Program-made: the position numbers and the translations under genes | Part shown: positions 8,277 to 17,608 of the stretch, one piece after another | Numbering within the stretch: the first letter of the stretch is position 1 | Layout of the letters: the number at the start of each line of letters is the position of its first letter | The notes under the pieces: generated by a model | The model's input: only the letters and a program-made list of their open reading frames with translations | Told to the model about the DNA's origin: nothing | The model's database searches: none | Assembly (NCBI RefSeq): GCF_006864425.1 | Contig: NZ_QHLI01000001.1 | Span: forward strand, 47,325 to 111,324 | Source: Campylobacter troglodytis | GTDB lineage: Bacteria; Campylobacterota; Campylobacteria; Campylobacterales; Campylobacteraceae | Reading direction: 5' to 3' | DNA: 64,000 nt

Positions 8277-11200
8277 ATGCAAGATAATGCAAAAATAGCC
8301 TTTTTAGACACTGAAATTAGCACGATAAGTGGTAAAATCGAAAACATAGGCTTGTTGTTTGATGAGCTTTGCTATGAAGGGCTTAGCCTTTTAAATTTAA
8401 AAGAAATCTTTGACAAAAACAAGATAGCTTTTATCTGCGGACATAATTTTGTGAATTTTGACAAAAAATATCTTGAAAAGACCTCTTTTAACACAATTTT
8501 GCAAAATATCCCCATCATTGATACGCTTTATTTATCCTTGCTTTTAGCCCCTGATAAAACAAAACACAAGCTTGATAAGCCCTACAAAAGAGAAATTCAA
8601 AGAGAAAGCCCTGAAAATTCACCCCTTGAAGATGCTAAAAGCTCAAGGGCACTTTTTTATCATTTGAATGAGATCTTTGATAAACTGCCCTTAAATTTAC
8701 AAGTAATTTTTGAATTTTTACTAAAAGATGATGAAAAATTTAAAGGTTTTTTTCTTTATAAACAAAGTCCTATAAACAAAGATTTTGAAACAGCTTTACA
8801 AGATGAGTTTAAGCTTAGTTTTAATCATATTGAATCCTTTTTAAGCTCTCGTGTTGAACTAGCCCTTGTCTTATCTTTTATGCGTATTTTTAGTCAAGAT
8901 TCTAAATACTTTTCGCCCTACATACTAAAAAATCACAGCACTGTTACTAGGATTTTAAAAGCCCTTACAAAGAAGCAAGAAAATTTAAAGGACTTTGCCA
9001 AGAATGAATTTGGTATTTTTGAATTTCGCTCTTTTAAAGCCTTGCAAAAGCCTAAAATACAAGAAGAGCAACTTAATCTTATGACACACAAAGACACACT
9101 CATCATAAAAGATGAGTTTTCTCAAAAAGATCTAATTGAAAGTGCCTTAAAGGGCGAATCCTTTTTGGCTATCTTGCCAACAGGAGGTGGTAAAACCTTT
9201 AGCTTTCAAATGCCAGCTTTAATTAGTGCTAGACAGTATAAGGGGCTAACGGTTGTAATTTCGCCCCTGCAAGCTCTTATGAAAAATCACATCGATAGCT
9301 TTAAGCTAAAAAATCAAAACTTCACAGTTGAAGCACTCAGTGGCTTTTTAGATCCTATGCAAAGGGCTGAAAATTACGAAAAATTACTTGATGGGAGTAT
9401 AAGTATCTTGTATCTATCCCCAGAATCTCTTCGCTCAAATGCCATTTTCAAAGCCTTACAACGCCGCTACATTGAAAGATTTGTCATTGATGAGGCACAC
9501 TGCTTTTCTATGTGGGGGCATAATTTTAGGCAAGATTACCATTTCATAGCCCAAACGATAAAAGACTTAGAACAAAGCCCTCATCAAGCTAAGATCCCTG
9601 TTTCTTGTTTCACAGCCACAGCAAAGCCTGAGGTGATTGAGGATATAAAGGCTTATTTTAAGCAAGAACCCAAAGAACCAGATCAGGCTCCATTAAATCT
9701 AGATTTAAAAGAATTTGTAGCAGCTACTGAGAGGAAAGAGCTTATTTACGAGCTTATTGAGGTGATAGATGAAAAGGACAAAAAAGATAAGCTTTTTAAT
9801 ATCTTATTTGATATATATGAGGGTGAAAATAAGCATAATAAAAACCCAACCATCATTTACATCCCACAAAATGCAAGAAAATGTAAAGAACTGCGTGATT
9901 TGTTAAGAGAAAAATGCCTAGAATACAGTCTTTCTTGGAAGATAGAAGCCTTTTATGCGAGGCTTGATGATGATATTTCAAGGCTTGATGAGGATAAACG
10001 CAAGGATAAACGCAGTAAAGGTGAAATTTTGCAAGATTTTATAGCTGATAAGATCGATATTATCATTGCTACAACGGCATTTGGTATGGGCATTGACAAG
10101 CCAAACATTACCACTATCATACATTATGAGCTTTCAGATAGCTTAGAATCTTATATTCAAGAATCAGGACGAGGTGCAAGGGATAAAAAATATCAAGCAA
10201 AATGCTATATTTTGTATGATAAAAATGATATAGATAAGAATTTTGCCCATTTAAGAAGAAGTAATTTAGACCTTGGCGAGATACAAAAACTAGCGGCTGT
10301 GCTGAAAAACGAATACAACACAAGAAAGAAAAATCCCTTGCTTATATCATTAAAACAACTACACAAAAAAATGGGCAAAAGCGAGGAGGAATTTGAGCAA
10401 GCTTTAATAAAAACAGCACTCTTAGAGCTTGAAAAGGCAGGGCTTTTACAAAGAAAAAGGGTATCTACGAAAATTTATGCAAGTGCTTTTAAGCTAAGAC
10501 AAGATAAAATGGCACAGGCTAGAACCGTCCTTGATCCTCAAAAAGAAAGGCTAGAAGCCAAAACTTATGAGTTAAACGAGGGCGAAAAAAACTTTTTAAG
10601 GCTTTATAAGCTTATGATCTTAATAATGCAAAATATCATTCAAAAAAGCAAGCAAGAAAGCACGGTAAGCCTTGATGAGTTAAGCGATCTAGTAGGAGGG
10701 GTTAATGAGAGGGATTTAATCAAAGCATTAGAGCTTCTAAGTCAAAACGAGTTAATTTCAAAGGAAAATGATATAAGGGTGCTTATAAATATAAAAAAGG
10801 CTCAAAAGAAGATGCGTGAGTTTTTAAGCTTTGAAATGGGCTTTTTTGAGCTTGTTAAGGATGATATTAAAGAAGGAAGAAGGGTTGATTTAAGGCTTTT
10901 TAATGATGAGGAGCTTAAAAAATTCAAGCTTGATACAAAGGCAAATCCACTTTATACTCTAAAATTCATCATAAATTCTTGGAAGAGGCTGCTTCAATTT
11001 ACTCAAAAGCAATTAATGGTGTATTTTAAGCAAGATCTATGTGTGTTTGAAGGCTTTAATGAGCTTGATAAGCTTAAAAAGATCATAGAAGTAAGGGAAA
11101 GAATTTTTACTTTGATGCTTGAAATAATTAAAGAAAAATATATGCCAAAGAACGAAATTTTAGACAAGGAACAAGAGCTCTTTTTGCCTAGCAAGGAACT

Positions 11201-13388
11201 TTATGAGCTAATAAACGAGAAGGAAAAATTCAGCCAAAAAAGCTTTGCCTTTTTGCTTAAAAATATGGACGAGCTTTTGGAAAAAGACTTTGAGATCACA
11301 GGTGGTAGGCTCATTTATCATCAAAAAGAATGTTTAGAATTCACAAACAAAGAGGACACCTCATATAGTAGCAAGGACTATAAGGCTAGCTTAAAAAAAT
11401 ACCAAACACAAAGGATAATAAATGCTCATATCTTGCAAGCCTTTTTAAACAGCTTTTTAACAAAGAACAAAGACTATGCTATGGGCTTTATGAAAGATTA
11501 TTTTATCCTGCCTCAAAGCGAATTTTTTAAACATTATAATATAGACAAAGAAGCAGTTAAAAATCCTATCAGCAAGGACTTGCTAGCTAGGATCATTAAG
11601 GATTTAAATTTGGAACAAGAAAAAATTCTAAAAGATGATAAAAACAAAGCCATAATGATACTAGCAGGTCCGGGCAGTGGCAAAACAAGAACCTTGGTGC
11701 ATAAAATCGCATATTTACTAACAGCTGAAAACAAAAAAAGCGAGAATTTTTTAATGCTAGCTCACTCAAAGGTAGCAGTGCGTGAATTTAAAGAAAGACT
11801 TTATAAGCTTTTAGGGGCTTTGGCTTTAAATGTGAGAATAATGACCTTTCACGCCTTTGCCTTGCACTTAAGAGGTGTAAAGGTAAATAAGGAAGAGGAG
11901 TTAAAAGATGCAATCGAACTTGCTACAAGTGATTTGAAAAACAATGAGCTTTCACTTCCCTACATAGACACCCTTATGCTTGATGAATACCAAGATATAA
12001 ATTCACAGTGTTATGAATTTATCAAGGCAATTTATGAGAATATGTCGGGCAAAAAGCAGATCATTGCTGTAGGAGATGATGATCAGCTAATAAATGATTT
12101 TAACGGAGCTGATATAAAATTTTTAAAAGACTTTGAAAAAGACTTTACGCCAAATGTCAAGCAAGGCGAGGATAGGCTTTTTGGCATTGATAAATTTGCT
12201 TCTTATTCTTTAATGACAAATTATAGAAGCAATAAAGAGCTTATAGCCTTTAATAACGCTTATAGAAGGGCATTTTTAAAGGAGGGCTTAAAGGGCGAAG
12301 ATCTAAGGGTAAATCCTAACAATAAGCAAGCTGGCTTTATATCTTTTACAAGGCATAGCTTAGAATTTTCGCTTTCTCATTTAGCTAGTAAGGCTAGTGA
12401 ATTTATAAATCAAAAGGCAAGAAAGAGCGTAGCAGTGCTTGTAAGAAGCAATGATGAGGTCCTAGCCCTTGCTTATGAATTTCAAAAACTAGGCATAAGA
12501 GCGAGGCTTATTTTGGAAAAAGAGGGCTTTGAGCTTAAGAATTTAATAGAGCTTTTTGAGTATGTGAGCTTATTAAAGGATGGGACAGATCAAAATGAGG
12601 CAAGGCTTAGGATCAAAGAAAGATACAAGAACTCTTTGAATTTAGAAATCTTTGAAGCAGTGATAGAGCTTTTTGAAAAAGAACAGCTTCGTTATGAAAG
12701 GGATGAGAGGTTTTTGGCAAGTGATTTTGAAAGTTTTTTGGAGGAATTAAGCTTTGAAAGTTTGGAAAATTTTAAAAACACCTTAATTATTAGCACTATG
12801 CACAAGGCAAAGGGCAAGGAATTTGATAATGTTTTTGTGGGCTTAAATGAGAGCTTTGAATTTCACAAGCCTAGTGAAAGAAGGCTTTTGTATGTGGCTT
12901 TTACAAGGGCAAAAGAAAGGCTTTTTGTGCATAGTAAAAACGATTTTTTGTCCCCTTTAAAAGAGTATTTTAATGAGGCTTTAATTTATGATAAAAAAGA
13001 TGACAAGGCAAATAAGATCAGCCTTATAATGAGCCTAAAAGATCTAATTTTAAGCGATACCTTTGCAAAAGATAAGGATAGAAATTTCATAAAATCTATC
13101 CAAGATAATATAAATTCTTTGCAAAGAATGGGCGTAGTGTTTAAGGCTGGGGAGTATTGCGAGGTGCGGATTAAAGAAGCTAAGGATAAAACATATATAA
13201 ATCTTTACTATCAAAATAAAGCCATAGCTTCGCTCTCACAGAGTTTTAGAGAAAAAATTTTTGCTAAAAAAGGCTACATTCTAGAAAGCAAGGCAAAGAT
13301 TTCTTATGTGGTGAAGTGGTTTGATAAACAAACAAAGGAGGATTTAACTCAAATTCTTTGTGAGCTTAGCCTAAGAAAACAAGGATAA
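8277..13388 (+). CDS. Giant fusion: DEDD-type exonuclease + RecQ-like helicase + UvrD-like helicase
   Basis: A 1703-aa protein. Domain 1 (about residues 1-125) begins IAFLDTEIS and has GHNFVNFDKKYL and an acidic LEDAKSS block, like DnaQ/RNase T exonucleases. Domain 2 is RecQ-like superfamily 2, with Walker A LPTGGGKT near 301, VIDEAHCFSMWG near 402 and TTAFGMGIDKP...SGRGARD near 600-630. Domain 3 is UvrD-like superfamily 1, with AGPGSGKTRTL near 1129, LDEYQDIN near 1235, VGDDDQLINDFNGAD, NYRSN, STMHKAKGKEFDNVF near 1505 and RLLYVAFTRAKE near 1538. Start 8277 is chosen for its AGAAGGA site. It probably acts on DNA ends or stalled forks, or in anti-phage defence; that role is inference. No partner gene is visible beside it. 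Confidence 0.88.
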   Translation: MQDNAKIAFLDTEISTISGKIENIGLLFDELCYEGLSLLNLKEIFDKNKIAFICGHNFVNFDKKYLEKTSFNTILQNIPIIDTLYLSLLLAPDKTKHKLDKPYKREIQRESPENSPLEDAKSSRALFYHLNEIFDKLPLNLQVIFEFLLKDDEKFKGFFLYKQSPINKDFETALQDEFKLSFNHIESFLSSRVELALVLSFMRIFSQDSKYFSPYILKNHSTVTRILKALTKKQENLKDFAKNEFGIFEFRSFKALQKPKIQEEQLNLMTHKDTLIIKDEFSQKDLIESALKGESFLAILPTGGGKTFSFQMPALISARQYKGLTVVISPLQALMKNHIDSFKLKNQNFTVEALSGFLDPMQRAENYEKLLDGSISILYLSPESLRSNAIFKALQRRYIERFVIDEAHCFSMWGHNFRQDYHFIAQTIKDLEQSPHQAKIPVSCFTATAKPEVIEDIKAYFKQEPKEPDQAPLNLDLKEFVAATERKELIYELIEVIDEKDKKDKLFNILFDIYEGENKHNKNPTIIYIPQNARKCKELRDLLREKCLEYSLSWKIEAFYARLDDDISRLDEDKRKDKRSKGEILQDFIADKIDIIIATTAFGMGIDKPNITTIIHYELSDSLESYIQESGRGARDKKYQAKCYILYDKNDIDKNFAHLRRSNLDLGEIQKLAAVLKNEYNTRKKNPLLISLKQLHKKMGKSEEEFEQALIKTALLELEKAGLLQRKRVSTKIYASAFKLRQDKMAQARTVLDPQKERLEAKTYELNEGEKNFLRLYKLMILIMQNIIQKSKQESTVSLDELSDLVGGVNERDLIKALELLSQNELISKENDIRVLINIKKAQKKMREFLSFEMGFFELVKDDIKEGRRVDLRLFNDEELKKFKLDTKANPLYTLKFIINSWKRLLQFTQKQLMVYFKQDLCVFEGFNELDKLKKIIEVRERIFTLMLEIIKEKYMPKNEILDKEQELFLPSKELYELINEKEKFSQKSFAFLLKNMDELLEKDFEITGGRLIYHQKECLEFTNKEDTSYSSKDYKASLKKYQTQRIINAHILQAFLNSFLTKNKDYAMGFMKDYFILPQSEFFKHYNIDKEAVKNPISKDLLARIIKDLNLEQEKILKDDKNKAIMILAGPGSGKTRTLVHKIAYLLTAENKKSENFLMLAHSKVAVREFKERLYKLLGALALNVRIMTFHAFALHLRGVKVNKEEELKDAIELATSDLKNNELSLPYIDTLMLDEYQDINSQCYEFIKAIYENMSGKKQIIAVGDDDQLINDFNGADIKFLKDFEKDFTPNVKQGEDRLFGIDKFASYSLMTNYRSNKELIAFNNAYRRAFLKEGLKGEDLRVNPNNKQAGFISFTRHSLEFSLSHLASKASEFINQKARKSVAVLVRSNDEVLALAYEFQKLGIRARLILEKEGFELKNLIELFEYVSLLKDGTDQNEARLRIKERYKNSLNLEIFEAVIELFEKEQLRYERDERFLASDFESFLEELSFESLENFKNTLIISTMHKAKGKEFDNVFVGLNESFEFHKPSERRLLYVAFTRAKERLFVHSKNDFLSPLKEYFNEALIYDKKDDKANKISLIMSLKDLILSDTFAKDKDRNFIKSIQDNINSLQRMGVVFKAGEYCEVRIKEAKDKTYINLYYQNKAIASLSQSFREKIFAKKGYILESKAKISYVVKWFDKQTKEDLTQILCELSLRKQG

Positions 13389-13696
13389 AATTCTTGGAAT
13401 TTATCTTGTTGTATTAGAAACCTCGCTAAAAACTGTTAATCTTGGACAAAATATCACATTTATCATTCTAAAAAAAGAAGTATTTTTTACAAGAAAATTC
13501 CATAACTTAACAAAAAATTCACGCAAAACTGTGAATTTTTAAATCTCTTTACCACAAAAACCTAAAAATAACAAAATAATATCTTTTTGAAAAAAAGCTT
13601 AGATTAAAAACAAAATCTCACAGTAAAGACATTTAAAATGCAAGGCTAAATTCGTTAAGGCTCAATCGAACTTAACAGGATTTTCTCTTAAATTTT
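13389..13696. other. Gene-free stretch with a solo group-B IS end
   Basis: AT-rich, with no ORF of note. At 13663-13690 it holds GGCTCAATCGAACTTAACAG, matching the terminal repeat of the group-B IS remnants, directly beside the left end of the group-A copy. This suggests one IS landed in or next to the debris of another. Confidence 0.5.
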
Positions 13697-14442
13697 GGCG
13701 ATTGATACTTTTAGCTGATATAATTACGGCTGAAAGGTTGGTAAAATCGATGTTAAACAAGTATATATTTTTGCCCTACATTTCGGAGCGAAAATTTAGG
13801 CAGATTTTAGAGTGTTTTTGTGCTGACATTTGTGTGAGCAAAATTGCCATTTTATGCAAGGTTTCTCGCCCTTGTGTTAATAGAATAGTGCAGCAAGCTT
13901 TTGATAGCCAAAGAGTGCGAAAAAATCTCAGCGGTGAAATCGAAGAGGGTGAGAGTTATTTTGGAGCTAAAAGAGTTCGTGGAAAGCGTGGGCGTGGGGC
14001 TGGCAAGAAAACGTCTGTATTTGGAATGTTAAAGCGAAATGGCTGTGTTTATACACAAGTGGTTAAGCATTGCTCTGCCAAAGAGCTATTGTCTATCATA
14101 AATGACTTTGCTGATGCCCTAAATGCCACAATTTACAGCGACAGCTTCAAAGCTTATGATGGCTTGGTTGATTTCGGTGCAAAGGAACATTACCGAGTGA
14201 AACACTCTAAAAATGAGTTTGCAAAGGGACGAAGCCACATTAACAAAATTGTGAATTTCTGGGTCTTTGCAAAGGCTAGATTAAGTCAGTTTCACGGCAT
14301 TAAAAGGGAATTTTTCTATTTGCACTTAAAGGAAACTGAATTTAGATATAATGTTAAAGTTAAAAATGAAAATTTGTATAAAATTTTGTTAAAATTGATT
14401 AGGAAAAATCCTATGTAATTTTAGCTAAAAGTATCAATCGCC
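13697..14442 (+). mobile_element. Full-length IS1595-type element, group A (746 bp)
   Basis: Bounded by GGCGATTGATACTTTTAGCT and its complement AGCTAAAAGTATCAATCGCC, ending at 14442. It encodes one uninterrupted transposase. The flanking octamers (13689-13696 TAAATTTT, 14443-14450 AAACTAAA) do not match, so the target duplication has been lost or the ends recombined. The first 161 bp differ from the copy at 63840 at only four positions by my count, so both are recent. It lacks all the short hairpin insertions seen in the decayed copies. Confidence 0.9.
13750..14418 (+). CDS. IS1595-family transposase, probably inactive
   Basis: DDE-type transposase of the IS1595/ISXO2 type, 222 aa from ATG 13750 (the longer TTG start at 13702 lies in the terminal repeat and is unlikely). 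An N-terminal helix-turn-helix (VSKIAILCKVSRPCVNRIVQQ) precedes the catalytic core: ESYFGAKRVRGKRGRGAGKK, IYSDSFKAYDGL, and HINKIVNFWVFAKARL with LKETEFRYN. The expected first catalytic Asp is missing: this copy reads IEEGESYF where three decayed copies read EVDESYF. The third acidic residue, usually E in a GIExFW context, is V throughout this group. The protein may therefore be unable to transpose despite its intact frame. Confidence 0.9.
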   Translation: MLNKYIFLPYISERKFRQILECFCADICVSKIAILCKVSRPCVNRIVQQAFDSQRVRKNLSGEIEEGESYFGAKRVRGKRGRGAGKKTSVFGMLKRNGCVYTQVVKHCSAKELLSIINDFADALNATIYSDSFKAYDGLVDFGAKEHYRVKHSKNEFAKGRSHINKIVNFWVFAKARLSQFHGIKREFFYLHLKETEFRYNVKVKNENLYKILLKLIRKNPM

Positions 14443-14507
14443 AAACTAAAAAGGCGGTGAAAAATACCCTCATCTTTGTGTCCTTAAAATTTTTATCTTA
14501 TTATAAG

Positions 14508-14515
14508 CCCCCCCC
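14508..14515. repeat. C8 homopolymer
   Basis: Eight C (G8 on the minus strand) in non-coding DNA between the IS and the P450 cluster. Campylobacter uses long G/C tracts for phase variation. No intact ORF crosses this one, so any effect would be on transcription or it is a relic. Confidence 0.6.
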
Positions 14516-14626
14516 TTAAGCTATGCTTAAATGCGTATAAAAATGAAAAAAAATTTTTACTGTGAGTGTTTTATCAACTTTGTTAAAAGGCAAGGGATAA
14601 AGTTACAAAAAGCTTAAATTTTAAAG

Positions 14627-14971
14627 CTACCATATACTTTGCTTGTCAAGTCCTTTTTGAAGCATCAAATCAACTATGGGCTGTTCTCTTTTGTTTGCCC
14701 TTTGGCAGTGATTTTTTTGAAAAGAATCAGTAACTTTAACCACAATCTTCGCCCACCATTTATGCCTATCCCTCCAAGCGTGAGAGGAAAGGCTCTCCCA
14801 AGCATAGCCATTAAAAAGCGTGGCATTGACAAAATGATCCATCGCCCTCACTCCGTGCCTAACCCTTGCTACCGAGATAAAAAGTCCAACAACCACTATA
14901 AAAATATAGCCTATGATTAACATAGGTACTAAAAAACAAAGCAAAATCGTTCCAACAAGTCTTTCTTTCAA
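14627..14971 (-). CDS. Small membrane protein of the P450 cluster (Cj1410c-like)
   Basis: A 114-aa protein with one strong N-terminal hydrophobic segment (residues 7-33, ILLCFLVPMLIIGYIFIVVVG). A basic, Trp-rich cytoplasmic or membrane-surface stretch follows (HAWRDRHKWWAKIVVKV). It starts 3 bp after the P450 stop codon, so it is in the same operon. In C. jejuni a small membrane protein occupies the same place beside the P450 gene. A role as membrane anchor or partner for the P450 is inference; I know of no characterised function. Confidence 0.7.
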   Translation of the reverse strand: MKERLVGTILLCFLVPMLIIGYIFIVVVGLFISVARVRHGVRAMDHFVNATLFNGYAWESLSSHAWRDRHKWWAKIVVKVTDSFQKNHCQRANKREQPIVDLMLQKGLDKQSIW

Positions 14972-14974
14972 TTC

Positions 14975-16336
14975 TCACCTCTTAATCAAACTAATACGCA
15001 TACCATTTAATGAGCGAACGGTCAAACGTCCAACTACATCTGGGGTAAAATTTTCTTTTAATTTTAATTTATACTTCATCAAAATACTACTTAAAACTAT
15101 CATAGCTTCTTGCATTGCAAAGCCCTGTCCTATGCAAACCCTCTCACCCATACCAAAGGGCATATAAATTCCCTTTGTATTAGCCTCATCAAATCTTGAA
15201 GGATCAAACTCATCAGGCTTTTGCCAAAATTTCAAATGCCTATGTATAAGCCAAGGAGCCACCACCAGTCCTGAGTCTTTTTTAATGAGCCTATCTCTTA
15301 TCTTTGTGTCCTTATTTGCCGTTCTTGGAAAAAAGCCAACAGGAGGATAAAGCCTTAAAGCCTCTTTAAAGACATTGTTTAAAAGCTTGAATTTCTTAAT
15401 ATGAGAAATCTTTAATTCCTCTTCTTGCATAACGTCTTTTAACTCCTCATAAACCTTGTCTTGCCATTTTGGATTAAGAGAAAGCAAATAAAGGCTCCAA
15501 GTAAGAGAACTAGCAGTGGTTTCATGCCCTGCTAAGAAGAGCATTGAGATTTGATCTAAAATTTCTTTAAAAGAAAATCTTTCATTGGTATCAGCATCTA
15601 CAACTTTTAACAATGAAGCAAGTATATCAACCTTATTTCCCGCTAAGCCCTTGCTTTCTTCCTCATAACGAGGCTTGATAATGTCTGTTAAAACAGCTCT
15701 GATGTTTTCTCCTGCTCTTAAACGGTCTTTTTCGCCCAAGAGCTTTGAAAGCCATTTTGGAAAGCAAAACATCTCTTGCAGGGCTATTTTTATGGTTTTT
15801 TCTTGAAAAATGGCAAAGTCTTGTAAAATTTGTTTGCCTTTTTGCTCATCTAGCTTCTCGCTCATTATGGTGCGAAAGATCACATCAGCAGTTACAAAGC
15901 TCATATCCTCGTCAATATTAATAAACTCCCCCTCCTTGTGCTCAAATCTTTTCATCATATCATCACAAGCACCCTTCATAAGCTCAAAGACCTTGTGAAT
16001 TCTTGTCATCTCAAAGCTAGGACGCAAAAGCTCTCTTTGTTTGCTCCATACCTCACCGTTTGTAGTAAAGATGCTATTTCCTAACAGTGGCTCTAATAAA
16101 CGGTGCAAAAGCTCACTTTTTGGAAATTCCCTAACCTCATCAACCATAATGCGTTTAACCTCTTTTGGATCATTAACCACAAAGAGATCAAAGCCAGGCA
16201 TCTTAACCCTACCCATTTGCATACTGTAACTTTTTTCATAAAGCCCATCCAGCCAAGAACGGCGCTTAAACAAAAAGGTGATAAGATTTGAAGCCTTGTT
16301 TTTGTAAGCCTTTGGGCGAAAGGGGCACTCACTCAT
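14975..16336 (-). CDS. Cytochrome P450 (CYP172-like)
   Basis: A haem-thiolate monooxygenase of 453 aa. The I-helix oxygen-activation motif AGHETTASS is near residue 268, the K-helix EALRLYPP near 322, the PERF-like region DEFDPSRF near 377, and the haem-binding loop FGMGERVCIGQGFAM near 396 carries the axial Cys. There is no signal peptide; it is cytosolic or peripherally bound. It overlaps the upstream membrane protein by 4 bp and is followed by the small membrane protein, making a three-gene operon. Most Campylobacter carry one such P450 beside capsule genes. The substrate is not evident from sequence. Confidence 0.95.
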   Translation of the reverse strand: MSECPFRPKAYKNKASNLITFLFKRRSWLDGLYEKSYSMQMGRVKMPGFDLFVVNDPKEVKRIMVDEVREFPKSELLHRLLEPLLGNSIFTTNGEVWSKQRELLRPSFEMTRIHKVFELMKGACDDMMKRFEHKEGEFINIDEDMSFVTADVIFRTIMSEKLDEQKGKQILQDFAIFQEKTIKIALQEMFCFPKWLSKLLGEKDRLRAGENIRAVLTDIIKPRYEEESKGLAGNKVDILASLLKVVDADTNERFSFKEILDQISMLFLAGHETTASSLTWSLYLLSLNPKWQDKVYEELKDVMQEEELKISHIKKFKLLNNVFKEALRLYPPVGFFPRTANKDTKIRDRLIKKDSGLVVAPWLIHRHLKFWQKPDEFDPSRFDEANTKGIYMPFGMGERVCIGQGFAMQEAMIVLSSILMKYKLKLKENFTPDVVGRLTVRSLNGMRISLIKR

Positions 16337-17421
16337 TTTGTGCCTTTTGGGATCTTATTTTCAAGAAAATTTGCAGAAACAGTGAAATTGAAAAAATCAT
16401 AAATGCCTTTGAGTTCGGGCTTCATTATATACAAAAAATGTGCCTTGTATTTGTTTCTTTTAAGCATTTTGTAGCTTTTGGGGGTGTAGATTTTATGAAA
16501 CTGTGCAGATAAGAACCTTGTCTTTGTGTCTTGATTAAAGAAATTAAATTTGTAAAAACAAGCACCGTCTATCTTTGAGCTAAAATCAAACCATATTAGA
16601 TCCTGTTTTGCTAGGAAATTTAAGTCTTCTTTGAATTTAAAGCCTTCTTTTTGATAGCTTAGCATAGGAATGCACTCTCCAAGGCTTAAAATTTTCAAAG
16701 AAGCTTTGTTAATATCCTCTTTTAAGCAAGCTGCTATGACGCTTATGGCAAGTATGGTGCCTACGCTGTGAGAGCAGATTATAAGCTCGTAATCTTTTTT
16801 GTCCTTATTTTCTTCTAGCTTTGCTAGGATTAAGGTTGTAAACTGCTTTATCCTTTCATTTAAATTTGCAATTTGATCCTTTGAGTGAAGATAGGCAAAG
16901 ATATAAATTCGGCAAAGCCAAAAAACAGCAAGCTTGTTGCCTATCTTAAAGATTAGCCTTGTTGCAAGATAGAAAAAAAGCAAGGATGAAAAAAGGGCAA
17001 GAAAAAAGCTTAAATGATAAAAAAGCAAAAAAATTCCCAAAAGCACCAAAAAATAAGAAAAGATCACATAAAAAAAAGGGTAAAAACCAGCTATTAAAGA
17101 GATCTTATATTTTTTTGCAAATTTAATAAAAAGCCCTGTTAAAAGATAAGCCTTAAAGAAGATCAAACAGTCTCTTAAAACAGAAAAAAGGCTAGTATGC
17201 CAATTTTGCCTTACTATGTCGTTCCAGCTTAGAAAATGATAGGTGCTTTTGCAAGCCTTGCTTTCAACAGTCCAAAAAGCCCTTGGATGCTCATAAAAGC
17301 TCTTTGAAAGCTTAAATTCCTCATCCTTGCTATGTAAAAGGAGATTTTTTTTAAAGATGGAATAATAAAATCTAAATCCCCTAGGATCATAGCCTGCTAT
17401 GTAGAAAACATCCCTTGTCAA
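16333..17421 (-). CDS. Membrane protein with an alpha/beta-hydrolase-like nucleophile motif (Cj1412c-like)
   Basis: A 362-aa protein opening with MTRDVFYIAGYDPRG. Strongly hydrophobic segments lie at about residues 105-150 (IAGFYPFFYVIFSYFLVLLG and the following stretch). The soluble C-terminal half contains ELIICSHSVGTILAISV near 210-226, matching the H-S-x-G nucleophile elbow of alpha/beta hydrolases. It is the first gene of the P450 operon and overlaps the P450 start by 4 bp. A membrane esterase or lipase working with the P450 is possible. The family is otherwise poorly described, so this stays a prediction. Confidence 0.7.
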   Translation of the reverse strand: MTRDVFYIAGYDPRGFRFYYSIFKKNLLLHSKDEEFKLSKSFYEHPRAFWTVESKACKSTYHFLSWNDIVRQNWHTSLFSVLRDCLIFFKAYLLTGLFIKFAKKYKISLIAGFYPFFYVIFSYFLVLLGIFLLFYHLSFFLALFSSLLFFYLATRLIFKIGNKLAVFWLCRIYIFAYLHSKDQIANLNERIKQFTTLILAKLEENKDKKDYELIICSHSVGTILAISVIAACLKEDINKASLKILSLGECIPMLSYQKEGFKFKEDLNFLAKQDLIWFDFSSKIDGACFYKFNFFNQDTKTRFLSAQFHKIYTPKSYKMLKRNKYKAHFLYIMKPELKGIYDFFNFTVSANFLENKIPKGTK

Positions 17422-17608
17422 TTTTCATCCTCGTTTAAAGATAAATTAATTATAAATTAATTTTATAAATGCTTACAAATTTTAAGCCCTTATTCTTAAA
17501 AATTCACAAGTTTGTTGGTTATAAGTAAAACTAGCCTTTAAAGCCTTAATAAAAACTTTGAGGCTGAATTTTAAACAAAAATTATTATAATAGCACAAGG
17601 AGAAGGCT

